Below, one piece after another: positions 1-11,690 of a DNA stretch of 64,000 nucleotides. Source of the DNA: Tetradesmus obliquus (Eukaryota; Chlorophyta; Chlorophyceae; Sphaeropleales; Scenedesmaceae); the NCBI GenBank assembly GCA_030272155.1, contig CP126197.1, positions 5,014,001 to 5,078,000 on the forward strand, written 5' to 3'. Position 1 is the stretch's first letter. Each line of letters opens with the position of its first letter. The notes below the pieces were generated by a model. The model was not told the DNA's origin, made no database searches, and worked only from the letters and a program-made list of their open reading frames with translations. A program made the translations under genes and the position numbers.

Positions 1-128
1 TGTGTTGTGACCTGCTAGCATTGTGCTGGGCCTTGCCTGCCTGCGCTGCACGTGTCACACACAACACGGCTGTGCTCTATATGCACGGTGTGTTGTCAGC
101 GTGACTGAGCAACTGATAGAGCGCTCAC

Positions 129-685
129 AGGAAGATCTCCTGAGGACCGCCTGCGCGGCAGAAGTCCAGCGGGCCGGGCTGGTTGGTGATCTGGTTCCTC
201 CTGTCCGCGTAGAAGCCGCAGTCCTCCCTTGGGCACGGCTCAACGCTGCGCATGGACACAGCAGCAGGCGTTACACAGCACATGTCATTGACTCTGGGAG
301 GTGGCTGCTTGGTTTGTTGTGATGTTAGCTGCCCTGTGCGCCAATACGTATTGTGCACGGACGTGCTGTCATGTTCATGCTTGCTGCACAGAGTGGAGCC
401 ATTCATCAATCGCATGCTGTGCCAGGCAGGCAGTCCAATCTGCGTGAACCAGCGCCAGCAGGGCAGCAGCCTCGCAGCACTCACCAGCTGTTGTAGGTGT
501 AGTACTCCCTGCAGCCACACACAACAACGGCACATGTCGGTGAGTAACAGCTCATGATGGCGCGTGTGATGTTGGCTGTGCTCAGGCCTGGCAGCAATCT
601 GTGTAACTGGTATATGGTGAGCTGTCGGCAAAGATCGCTGGTCAACCCCTCTGTTGTGAAGCATGATTGCAGCACCAAGATATAT

Positions 686-731
<46 letters not shown>

Positions 732-1892
732 GCACTGCAGGCAAAGCAGACATCGTGCGGCTTCCTGCATGCTGGCGCAAGGACCCCAGAGCCTGCACTC
801 ACATCTGCAGCACGCATCCGCCGGGGCAAGAGAAGCCGGACGGCAGCCTGAGGTCAAACTCAGCGGTCTCGGGATTGCCGTTACGAGTGCTCTCAAAGCT
901 GCCCTGCGTGATGTACCAGTGGGGCCTGCCGTTGTCGGCCCTGTGAATGGCAAGAGGGCGCAGGTCGCAGGCAGCAGGCGCTGAAGGTGAGTTCATGCAA
1001 GTGTGGGACTGGGCAGTACAACAGTGCTACAGGCGACCCGCCACATCGTGCTGTCGGAAGAGGCCGCGGCCACGAGCATTGAAGAACCAGCCCTGGCAAG
1101 GCGCGCCCTTGGCTCCAGTCTTGCTGCATCGCTGAGTGATTGCTGTTTGTTCACACCATCTGCTGCTGCAGGGCAACAGCAGCCAAGCGATTGATGCTTC
1201 GCGATACACAATCAAGGCTGCAGAGATTCCCACCTGACAAGGGTGCGAGCATTGAAGCAGGCCTGGTCCAGGTTTGTCCTCCTGTCACAGAGCCTGAAGG
1301 TGAGGCGGCCTCCGTGGTTGACCTGCAGCCTCACGTTGACCCTGAATACCTGGCCGGACCGGTAGGTGGTCACCGGTCCTCGGATGTTTGCCATGTTGCT
1401 GGCGGGCGCTTCTTGGTAGGGGTCTCCGCACACACCTGGAAGCAGCAGTAGAAGGAGCGCATAGCAGTGGGCCAGTCGCACACATGAGCGCCTTGCTGCG
1501 CGGCGCGATGGTTTGTACCATGTGCAAACAGCAGTGCTGCTGGTCACGGGCTGCTGAAGCTGCTTTGAAGTACTAGTTGGCTGTGTGGGCAGAGCTGCAG
1601 TGACTGTCACACTGTGACAGTGGCAGTGGCAGTGCAGCGCCGCTGCAGACCTGGCCACAAGCAAGAACTCACCAGGGTTGCCAGGAGGCCGGAAGTTTGA
1701 AGCCGGACCCGGACCCAGACCGTTGCCAGCGTTGGCGTACCAGTTGTTGAAGAAATTCTCGTTGCGGCTCCTGGGATTCGTCAGAGATGCGTGTGCATGC
1801 ACCGCAGATGGCAGGCTGCCGAGTACGCAAGCAACCAGAGTCACCAGCAACAGCTTGCTGTGAGCAGACGGTTTTGCATGTCCTGAATACAT
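129..1892 (-). CDS. Secreted LPMO-like protein, copy L0 (3' end off-window)
   Basis: First copy of the LPMO family. Six of eight exons are in the window: 1673-1892, 1234-1435, 1031-1123, 803-940, 485-508 and 129-245. The last two exons lie left of position 1. The ATG at 1892 was chosen because a TATA box lies 87 bases upstream and a signal peptide follows directly. Residues 1-33 are a signal peptide ending VHA, so the mature chain starts at His34 (HASLTNPRSRN), the first ligand of an LPMO copper histidine brace. The second brace His is H114 (NHGG). CGD (76-78), CVLQ and PQEIF are further family landmarks. Intron phases agree at every junction. Beyond the window edge it should continue into Cys modules, as the other copies do. 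Confidence 0.82.
687..728. repeat. (CAG)n microsatellite in LPMO intron 4
   Basis: Perfect trinucleotide run (CTG on the sense strand) inside intron 4. Unit counts differ between array copies: 14 here, 13 at 6111-6149 and in the next three copies, 16 at 28252-28299. It makes long but spurious poly-Gln, poly-Ala, poly-Cys and poly-Ser frames that are not genes. Confidence 0.95.
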
Positions 1893-1978
1893 CGCGTTGA
1901 TGACGATCGAGTTGATGATGTGAAGCTTCAGCTCAAGCGTTCGACAAGCAAGTGTACTGAATTGGCGAATGCAGCGCA

Positions 1979-1986
1979 CTATATAG
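1979..1986 (-). promoter_or_regulatory. TATA box of the LPMO genes
   Basis: The palindrome CTATATAG lies 87 bases upstream of the L0 ATG. The same site precedes every copy: 7400-7407, 12938-12945, 18476-18483, 24014-24021 and 29550-29557. A TATA-type core promoter with a 5' leader of roughly 55-60 bases supports the chosen ATG and argues against upstream in-frame ATGs, which would lie beyond the TATA box. Confidence 0.6.
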
Positions 1987-3593
1987 CGCAACAGTGACCT
2001 TCCATATGAGCCTTCAACCACTTTTTGGCTGCCGGCCATGACCTTCGCTGGACTGCTGCACCGTCGGAGCTTCGCAGCGAAGGCCCAGTCGACCTTCCTC
2101 TGTTGGCAGCATGTCACCTGGCCCAGCGTTGCACCCTCACCGAGTCACAAAAGTTCACAGACTATCAATAAACGATGGAAGTCTTGTAACGACGTTGTAT
2201 CAATGCGTGAACGCGTGGGCGCACTTGCAGAAGTCACCGTGGCTGGAGAGGCATGAGGATAACAAAAGAAACCGCTATAGATGGTGAATCTCTATGCATG
2301 GTCCATATGCATGGTTGGCTGACGTGAAGTTTGGTGGGGTTGGGCGGTGAAGAGGCCTTTCAACCACAGGTCCTTTCGGTACCCGCCCGCCCGGTATTCA
2401 TCATGTCTGCGGGCTCAAAGCCATTGAAACGCTGATGTAGTTGAATCTCCATTCGCTTCTGGTTCGTGGTTGACACGCGTGGCTCCTGCGTCATGACAGC
2501 AATCGCCTGCTCAGTCTGGTTGTCCGGCCGTGCATCAGACGCCTGAATGCCATGAGCTACGCAGCCAAATCATGTCAGAAGCAAATTATAAAATGTTTTG
2601 TTGTTTTTAACCATAAAATGTTTGGTCCAGCCAGGTTCAGCCCGCACCATAACCCCTTCAGCAGCACAGCAGTACTATCAACCAACACAGCCCTGCCAGT
2701 GTATACACAGCAGCCAACATTGCAAGTCGCACACATGAAAGGAAACTAGGAACGGCCGTAAAGTGTTTACAGTGGTGCCCACTCGCATGCAGTTGGGTTG
2801 GCTCCACCAGCAGCAGCATGGCTGGCCCGCGCTGTACAGCGCGGTTCACATGTGAACCTGTTCAACAGCGGCACATGTTGTGCCTTCGAGTTGCAGCCCT
2901 GCTTACACGCGCGCCACGCTGCACAACTGCCACCAGGCCGCATGCATGGCCAACTTCGACGCTTGACTGAGCTGCTGAACGTGCTGCTTCAGCTGCAGGC
3001 AGCAGCAGCGCACCCGGTGCTGAGCCTGAGTCAGCGTTTGTGTTGTGATCATCAAAGAGAAGAGTCTTCCAATAGGAACAGGAACACCAAGACATGTGCT
3101 GGCAAGGTTGCATCCCTGAGTTGCAGAACAAGCTTCCCCTGTGCTAGCAGCAGAGCATGGTGTAGGAGCCGTCTGATTGGAGCCGTCTGATTGGACACTT
3201 CACACTTTTCTGCAGATGACGGGATGAGACAAGGCAGGTGTAATCGACACAGACACCGTGTCACTGGCATTGTTGCTGCGCTTCTGCTGCTGGAGACTGC
3301 ACGGTGTTCAGCGCGCCTGTTACATTTGCCAAGCAACCCAACCAACAGGCCAAAAACAATGACGCTAGCGCACTGGACAAACACTGTTGTCTGGCAGGCA
3401 TGTTGGACAAATGCGCCAGTCAATACAAAACACTGGCAAAACGTTCTTTATCATGCAAGCTCAACCAAGCCTAATGGTGTTGCCAGCGACATGAAGTGAT
3501 GAATGACCACTGCTGCATGCGCAACATATGCATCAAGCAACATGCTATGTGATGGCCGTTGCTCAGAGCTGGGCATGTGCCATACTGGTTTAC

Positions 3594-3724
3594 CAGCCAT
3601 GCAGTTCCATGCTTTGAAGTAACAGGCACCCACAGGCGATGTGTTATCCTGACGATTGAACTGCGCCACTCCGCCCATGAAGTAGGACATCGCACCATGC
3701 ACTTGCAGGCATCCGCAGTCGACG
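3594..3724 (-). other. Possible extra exon in the LPMO spacer
   Basis: Minus-strand stretch with an acceptor (GATTGTCAG) and a donor (GTAAAC), open in one frame. It encodes a Cys- and aromatic-rich segment with landmarks CGCLQVHGAMSYF and VGACYFKAWNC. It faintly recalls the second half of an X8/CBM43 module (LQ...SY/F...GxCxF), but I could not find the first half or a start codon. Repeated at 9015-9145, 14553-14683, 20091-20221 and 25629-25759. It may be a decayed or alternative 3' exon. Confidence 0.25.
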
Positions 3725-3818
3725 CTGACAATCTCACCACCACACCACCGCAGTCGCTTTTCTCCACCATGCAGACGACATCACGGCTGCTGGTGTGGGC
3801 AACACATTTGGCTGCCAA

Positions 3819-3823
3819 TTACA
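3819..3823 (-). terminator. Candidate TGTAA polyadenylation signal, LPMO genes
   Basis: TGTAA on the minus strand, about 340 bases past the predicted stop of L1. TGTAA is the usual poly(A) signal of chlorophyte algae. Equivalent sites lie at 9240-9244, 14778-14782, 20316-20320 and 25854-25858. A five-base match is weak on its own. Confidence 0.3.
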
Positions 3824-4161
3824 CTTGATGCTGCCGCTCAACAGCATCTTTCTGTCCCTCCCACATTCAGCTTGCTGCATACGCTGTTTGTAAGGAAGTG
3901 GCACTTCCTACAGCTCACAACGTTTCCACATTATTGCTTGAACTGGCTGAACATCCATAACTACAGTGGCACTCATCAATACAGCTGTCATCGCTCAAGG
4001 TGCAACAGTCGTGCGTTTCTATGTAAACAACTTTATCAAGAGATGATCTCTGGAGGTGCGCTGCCCCTACATGCAGCCGCAGCTCAGCCAGCAGTTGCCA
4101 TAGACAAGCTAGCTGTGGGACACAAGTAGAACCGCCTGGCCACACAACACCCCTTTCTGGC

Positions 4162-6109
4162 TTAGGGTGCCACAGCAGCAGGTGCGGGATCCGCCACCAA
4201 GGCTCCTGCCTCAGTACCCGCTGCGGCAGTAGCTACAGCGGCAGCGTCAGCACCCGGGGCAGCAGCAGCAGCAGCAGCAGGCTCTACCACTTGCACGCCC
4301 TCAGCACCAGCAGCTGCAGGAGCCACCCCAGCAGCAGCAGCCTCGCCGGTCACACCAGGGGCTGCCGTTGCAGCAGCGGCAGCCACTGCAGTGCTGTCAA
4401 CAACGCCAGCAGGCTGGGCGGCAGCACTGCTGCCAGCAGCGGATGCAGTCTCGGCGACAGCGGCTGCCTCTTCGGCTGTCTGTGCGGGCACCCTGGTGAC
4501 GCCGGCCCTTGCGCGGCGGCTGGCCCTACGTGCAGCTGCGGCTGTCACAGCCACGGTGGCGTTGGCAGCGCGGGCACCTGCGCAGGTGGTGGATAGGGCA
4601 GGGCAGGAAAAGGCAGGGTATGAGTGCCGTGCAATACAACAATTGGCAAGGACAAAGAGGTCGCCATGCAGTGCACATCTGCGCATCGAAGGTTACTGAC
4701 ATTTAGGTGATGGCATGAAAGGCTGCCTGGATGGTTGGAAGCCGCCTGAAACAGCCGCTGGGCCGTGAATCAGCCGTTGGTGACAAGAGCAACAGGGGGC
4801 AAGCAGCAATTGCGGCTCGTGTCTTGCATTGCGTGCAGCTGCGCATGGCTGGTTGCACAACTTATTAGGTGATGTCCCAGCAGCTGCGGTGAAACTGACA
4901 GTGCTGGCAGCACAGCCTAGAACCCACTCATTGATTGGGGCAGGCATGCGCAGTTGGCGTTGCACTTGCAGCCGCCTTGCGATGCTGGCAGGTTGCACTT
5001 GGCGCACGGGCCACCAGGAGGGGTTGGGCCGGGAGGGGTGGGCCCGGTGCCTGGCAGGCAACCGCAGTTGGCGTCGCACTTGCAGCCGCCCTGTGATGCA
5101 GGCAGGTTGCACTTGTCGCAGACGTTACCACCACCAGGGGTTGGGCCAGGAGGGGTTGGCCCAGTGCCTGGCAGGCAGTTGCAGTTGCCGTCGCACTTGC
5201 ATCCGCCTTGCGATGCAGGCAGGTTGCACTTGGCACAGCCACCGGGAGGGGTTGGGCCGGGAGGGGTGGGCCCACCGTCGCCATTGATGACCACGTCAGC
5301 ACAGTTCCTGCAAGTCCATGGGGCCAGGGGACAGCAGCTGGGTCAGTATGTGCATGCGTCATGCAGGCGCGCCGCTGACAAGACAGATATGCAGCAGCCT
5401 AGCAAGTTTCCAACCTTTTGTTGCTGTGTTGTGACCTGCTAGCATTGTGCTGGGCCTTGCCTGCCTGCGCTGCACGTGTCACACACAACACGGCTGTGCT
5501 CTATATGCACGGCGTGTTGTCAGCGTGACTGAGCAACTGATAGAGCGCTCACAGGAAGATCTCCTGAGGACCGCCTGCGCGGCAGAAGTCCAGCGGGCCG
5601 GGCTGGTTGGTGATCTGGTTCCTCCTGTCCGCGTAGAAGCCGCAGTCCTCCCTTGGGCACGGCTCAACGCTGCGCATGGACACAGCAGCAGGCGTTACAC
5701 AGCACATGTCATTGACTCTGGGAGGTGGCTGCTTGGTTTGTTGTGATGTTAGCTGCCCTGTGCGCCAATACGTATTGTGCACGGACGTGCTGTCATGTTC
5801 ATGCTTGCTGCACAGAGTGGAGCCATTCATCAATCGCATGCTGTGCCAGGCAGGCAGTCCAATCTGCGTGAACCAGCGCCAGCAGGGCAGCAGCCTCGCA
5901 GCACTCACCAGCTGTTGTAGGTGTAGTACTCCCTGCAGCCACACACAACAACGGCACATGTCGGTGAGTAACAGCTCATGATGGCGCGTGTGATGTTGGC
6001 TGTGCTCAGGCCTGGCAGCAATCTGTGTAACTGGTATATGGTGAGCTGTCGGCAAAGATCGCTGGTCAACCCCTCTGTTGTGAAGCATGATTGCAGCACC
6101 AAGATATAT

Positions 6110-6152
<43 letters not shown>

Positions 6153-7313
6153 GCACTGCAGGCAAAGCAGACATCGTGCGGCTTCCTGCATGCTGGCGCA
6201 AGGACCCCAGAGCCTGCACTCACATCTGCAGCACGCATCCGCCGGGGCAAGAGAAGCCGGACGGCAGCCTGAGGTCAAACTCAGCGGTCTCGGGATTGCC
6301 GTTACGAGTGCTCTCAAAGCTGCCCTGCGTGATGTACCAGTGGGGCCTGCCGTTGTCGGCCCTGTGAATGGCAAGAGGGCGCAGGTCGCAGGCAGCAGGC
6401 GCTGAAGGTGAGTTCATGCAAGTGTGGGACTGGGCAGTACAACAGTGCTACAGGCGACCCGCCACATCGTGCTGTCGGAAGAGGCCGCGGCCACGAGCAT
6501 TGAAGAACCAGCCCTGGCAAGGCGCGCCCTTGGCTCCAGTCTTGCTGCATCGCTGAGTGATTGCTGTTTGTTCACACCATCTGCTGCTGCAGGGCAACAG
6601 CAGCCAAGCGATTGATGCTTCGCGATACACAATCAAGGCTGCAGAGATTCCCACCTGACAAGGGTGCGAGCATTGAAGCAGGCCTGGTCCAGGTTTGTCC
6701 TCCTGTCACAGAGCCTGAAGGTGAGGCGGCCTCCGTGGTTGACCTGCAGCCTCACGTTGACCCTGAATACCTGGCCGGACCGGTAGGTGGTCACCGGTCC
6801 TCGGATGTTTGCCATGTTGCTGGCGGGCGCTTCTTGGTAGGGGTCTCCGCACACACCTGGAAGCAGCAGTAGAAGGAGCGCATAGCAGTGGGCCAGTCGC
6901 ACACATGAGCGCCTTGCTGCGCGGCGCGATGGTTTGTACCATGTGCAAACAGCAGTGCTGCTGGTCACGGGCTGCTGAAGCTGCTTTGAAGTACTAGTTA
7001 GCTGTGTGGGCAGAGCTGCAGTGACTGTCACACTGTGACAGTGGCAGTGGCAGTGCAGCGCCGCTGCAGACCTGGCCACAAGCAAGAACTCACCAGGGTT
7101 GCCAGGAGGCCGGAAGTTTGAAGCCGGACCCGGACCCAGACCGTTGCCAGCGTTGGCGTACCAGTTGTTGAAGAAATTCTCGTTGCGGCTCCTGGGATTC
7201 GTCAGAGATGCGTGTGCATGCACCGCAGATGGCAGGCTGCCGAGTACGCAAGCAACCAGAGTCACCAGCAACAGCTTGCTGTGAGCAGACGGTTTTGCAT
7301 GTCCTGAATACAT
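4162..7313 (-). CDS. Secreted LPMO (AA15/AA10-like) with three six-cysteine modules, copy L1
   Basis: Predicted copper-dependent lytic polysaccharide monooxygenase, secreted, cleaving chitin, cellulose or another wall glycan oxidatively; substrate unknown. Exons: 7094-7313, 6655-6856, 6452-6544, 6224-6361, 5909-5932, 5553-5669, 4928-5307, 4162-4577. Spliced CDS is 1590 bases, 529 residues, with every intron phase matching. Layout: signal peptide 1-33; catalytic domain from His34 to about 271 with brace His34/His114 and probable axial Phe264 (QEIFLNCADV, compare the family motif F-x-ACAD[IV]); PTPPGPTP linkers alternating with three six-Cys modules; Ala-rich tail 392-529. Exon 5 is only 24 bases. 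The last junction is least certain: unspliced, translation would stop at 4917, soon after the modules. This copy has one module fewer than L2-L5. Confidence 0.87.
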
Positions 7314-9582
7314 CGCGTTGATGACGATCGAGTTGATGATGTGAAGCTTCAGCTCAAGCGTTCGACAAGCAAGTGTACTGAATTGGCGAATGCAGCGCAC
7401 TATATAGCGCAACAGTGACCTTCCATATGAGCCTTCAACCACTTTTTGGCTGCCGGCCATGACCTTCGCTGGACTGCTGCACCGTCGGAGCTTCGCAGCG
7501 AAGGCCCAGTCGACCTTCCTCTGTTGGCAGCATGTCACCTGGCCCAGCGTTGCACCCTCACCGAGTCACAAAAGTTCACAGACTATCAATAAACGATGGA
7601 AGTCTTGTAACGACGTTGTATCAATGCGTGAACGCGTGGGCGCAATTGCAGAAGTCACCGTGGCTGGAGAGGCATGAGGATAACAAAAGAAACCGCTATA
7701 GATGGTGAATCTCTATGCATGGTCCATATGCATGGTTGGCTGACGTGAAGTTTGGTGGGGTTGGGCGGTGAAGAGGCCTTTCAACCACAGGTCCTTTCGG
7801 TACCCGCCCGCCCGGTATTCATCATGTCTGCGGGCTCAAAGCCATTGAAACGCTGATGTAGTTGAATCTCCATTCGCTTCTGGTTCGTGGTTGACACGCG
7901 TGGCTCCTGCGTCATGACAGCAGTCGCCTGCTCAGTCTGGTTGTCCGGCCGTGCATCAAACGCCTGAATGCCATGAGCTACGCAGCCAAATCATGTCAGA
8001 AGCAAACCATAAAATGTTTTGTTGTTTTTAACCATAACATGTTTGGTCCAGCCAGGTTCAGCCCGCACCATAACCCCTTCAGCAGCACAGCAGTACTATC
8101 AACCAACACAGCCCTGCCAGTGTATACACAGCAGCCAACATTGCAAGTCACACACATGAAAGGAAACTAGGAACGGCCGTAAAGTGTTTACAGTGGTGCC
8201 CACTCGCATGCAGTTGGGTTGGCTCCACCAGCAGCAGCATGGCTGGCCCGCGCTGTACAGCGCGGTTCACATGTGAACCTGTTCAACAGCGGCACATGTT
8301 GTGCCTTCGAGTTGCAGCCCTGCTTACACGCGCGCCACGCTGCACAACTGCCACCAGGCCGCATGCATGGCCAACTTCGACGCTTGACTGAGCTGCTGAA
8401 CGTGCTGCTTCAGCTGCAGGCAGCAGCAGCGCACCCGGTGCTGAGCCTGAGTCAGCGTTTGTGTTGTGATCATCAAAGAGAAGAGTCTTCCAATAGGAAC
8501 AGGAACACCAAGACATGTGCTGGCAAGGTTGCATCCCTGAGTTGCAGAACAAGCTTCCCCTGTGCTAGCAGCAGAGCATGGTGTAGGAGCCGTCTGATTG
8601 GAGCCGTCTGATTGGACACTTCACACTTTTCTGCAGATGACGGGATGAGACAAGGCAGGTGTAATCGACACAGACACCGTGTCACTGGCATTGTTGCTGC
8701 GCTTCTGCTGCTGGAGACTGCACGGTGTTCAGCGCGCCTGTTACATTTGCCAAGCAACCCAACCAACAGGCCAAAAACAATGACGCTAGCGCACTGGACA
8801 AACACTGTTGTCTGGCAGGCATGTTGGACAAATGCGCCAGTCAATACAAAACACTGGCAAAACGTTCTTTATCATGCAAGCTCAACCAAGCCTAATGGTG
8901 TTGCCAGCGACATGAAATGATGAATGACCACTGCTGCATGCGCAACATATGCATCAAGCAACATGCTATGTGATGGCCGTTGCTCAGAGCTGGGCATGTG
9001 CCATACTGGTTTACCAGCCATGCAGTTCCATGCTTTGAAGTAACAGGCACCCACAGGCGATGTGTTATCCTGACGATTGAACTGCGCCACTCCGCCCATG
9101 AAGTAGGACATCGCACCATGCACTTGCAGGCATCCGCAGTCGACGCTGACAATCTCACCACCACACCACCGCAGTCGCTTTTCTCCACCATGCAGACGAC
9201 ATCACGGCTGCTGGTGTGGGCAACACATTTGGCTGCCAATTACACTTGATGCTGCCGCTCAACAGCATCTTTCTGTCCCTCCCACATTCAGCTTGCTGCA
9301 TACGCTGTTTGTAAGGAAGTGGCACTTCCTACAGCTCACAACGTTTCCACATTATTGCTTGAACTGGCTGAACATCCATAACTACAGTGGCACTCATCAA
9401 TACAGCTGTCATCGCTCAAGGTGCAACAGTCGTGCGTTTCTATGTAAACAACTTTATCAAGAGATGATCTCTGGAGGTGCGCTGCCCCTACATGCAGCCG
9501 CAGCTCAGCCAGCAGTTGCCATAGACAAGCTAGCTGTGGGACACAAGTAGAACCGCCTGGCCACACAACACCCCTTTCTGGC

Positions 9583-11647
9583 TTAGGGTGCCACAGCAGC
9601 AGGTGCGGGATCCGCCACCAAGGCTCCTGCCTCAGTACCCGCTGCGGCAGTAGCTACAGCGGCAGCGTCAGCACCCGGGGCAGCAGCAGCAGCAGCAGCA
9701 GGCTCTACCACTTGCACGCCCTCAGCACCAGCAGCTGCAGGAGCCACCCCAGCAGCAGCAGCCTCGCCGGTCACACCAGGGGCTGCCGTTGCAGCAGCGG
9801 CAGCCACTGCAGTGCTGTCAACAACGCCAGCAGGCTGGGCGGCAGCACTGCTGCCAGCAGCGGATGCAGTCTCGGCGACAGCGGCTGCCTCTTCGGCTGT
9901 CTGTGCGGGCACCCTGGTGACGCCGGCCCTTGCGCGGCGGCTGGCCCTACGTGCAGCTGCGGCTGTCACAGCCACGGTGGCGTTGGCAGCGCGGGCACCT
10001 GCGCAGGTGGTGGATAGGGCAGGGCAGGAAAAGGCAGGGTATGAGTGCCGTGCAATACAACAATTGGCAAGGACAAAGAGGTCGCCATGCAGTGCACATC
10101 TGCGCATCGAAGGTTACTGACATTTAGGTGATGGCATGAAAGGCTGCCTGGATGGTTGGAAGCCGCCTGAAACAGCCGCTGGGCCGTGAATCAGCCGTTG
10201 GTGACAAGAGCAACAGGGGGCAAGCAGCAATTGCGGCTCGTGTCTTGCATTGCGTGCAGCTGCGCATGGCTGGTTGCACAACTTATTAGGTGATGTCCCA
10301 GCAGCTGCGGTGAAACTGACAGTGCTGGCAGCACAGCCTAGAACCCACTCATTGATTGGGGCAGGCATGCGCAGTTGGCGTTGCACTTGCAGCCGCCTTG
10401 CGATGCTGGCAGGTTGCACTTGGCGCACGGGCCACCAGGTGGGGTTGGGCCGGGAGGGGTGGGCCCGGTGCCTGGCAGGCAACCGCAGTTGGCGTCGCAC
10501 TTGCAGCCGCCCTGTGATGCAGGCAGGTTGCACTTGTCGCAGACGTTACCACCACCAGGGGTTGGGCCAGGAGGGGTTGGCCCAGTGCCTGGCAGGCAAC
10601 CGCAGTTGGCGTCGCACTTGCAGCCGCCCTGTGATGCAGGCAGGTTGCACTTGTCGCAGACGTTACCACCACCAGGGGTTGGGCCAGGAGGGGTTGGCCC
10701 AGTGCCTGGCAGGCAGTTGCAGTTGCCGTCGCACTTGCATCCGCCTTGCGATGCAGGCAGGTTGCACTTGGCACAGCCACCGGGAGGGGTTGGGCCGGGA
10801 GGGGTGGGCCCACCGTCGCCATTGATGACCACGTCAGCACAGTTCCTGCAAGTCCATGGGGCCAGGGGACAGCAGCTGGGTCAGTATGTGCATGCGTCAT
10901 GCAGGCGCGCCGCTGACAAGACAGATATGCAGCAGCCTAGCAAGTTTCCAACCTTTTGTTGCTGTGTTGTGACCTGCTAGCATTGTGCTGGGCCTTGCCT
11001 GCCTGCGCTGCACGTGTCACACACAACACGGCTGTGCTCTATATGCACGGTGTGTTGTCAGCGTGACTGAGCAACTGATAGAGCGCTCACAGGAAGATCT
11101 CCTGAGGACCGCCTGCGCGGCAGAAGTCCAGCGGGCCGGGCTGGTTGGTGATCTGGTTCCTCCTGTCCGCGTAGAAGCCGCAGTCCTCCCTTGGGCACGG
11201 CTCAACGCTGCGCATGGACACAGCAGCAGGCGTTACACAGCACATGTCATTGACTCTGGGAGGTGGCTGCTTGGTTTGTTGTGATGTTAGCTGCCCTGTG
11301 CGCCAATACGTATTGTGCACGGACGTGCTGTCGTGTTCATGCTTGCTGCACAGAGTGGAGCCATTCATCAATCGCATGCTGTGCCAGGCAGGCAGTCCAA
11401 TCTGCGTGAACCAGCGCCAGCAGGGCAGCAGCCTCGCAGCACTCACCAGCTGTTGTAGGTGTAGTACTCCCTGCAGCCACACACAACAACGGCACATGTC
11501 GGTGAGTAACAGCTCATGATGGCGCGTGTGATGTTGGCTGTGCTCAGGCCTGGCAGCAATCTGTGTAACTGGTATATGGTGAGCTGTCGGCAAAGATCGC
11601 TGGTCAACCCCTCTGTTGTGAAGCATGATTGCAGCACCAAGATATAT

Positions 11648-11690
<43 letters not shown>

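Larger units (their letters stand above)
1893..4161. other. Spacer between LPMO genes (promoter plus about 2 kb)
   Basis: Holds the L0 promoter and about 2 kb with no gene I can name. Equivalent spacers: 7314-9582, 12852-15120, 18390-20658 and 23928-26196. Visible structure includes a short direct duplication (CCGTCTGATTGGAG motif, near 3168-3193), a palindrome around a TTCACATGTGAA core (2847-2858), one exon-like minus-strand stretch (3594-3724, listed separately) and a short minus-strand Cys-rich frame (about 3915-4020) of unknown meaning. Confidence 0.7.

Noticed and set aside
663-851. Poly-Gln, poly-Ala, poly-Ser, poly-Cys and poly-Leu frames over the CAG run, repeated in each unit
   Set aside because: All six frames are open simply because the run has no stop codons. 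The run lies inside LPMO intron 4, and its length varies between copies.
1212-2117. Single 301-codon minus-strand frame covering LPMO exons 1 and 2
   Set aside because: It reads through intron 1 and begins upstream of the TATA box. The spliced model with start at 1892 restores a signal peptide, the N-terminal His and consistent phases.
4829-5442. Long plus-strand frames opposite the LPMO Cys modules
   Set aside because: Mirror frames of a GC-rich coding repeat. The minus strand gives the signal-bearing, phase-consistent protein with the conserved Cys pattern.
10349-10845. CRISPR-like regular spacing of repeats
   Set aside because: The 117-base period is in-frame protein repeats of a module plus linker in a eukaryotic gene, not direct repeats with unique spacers.
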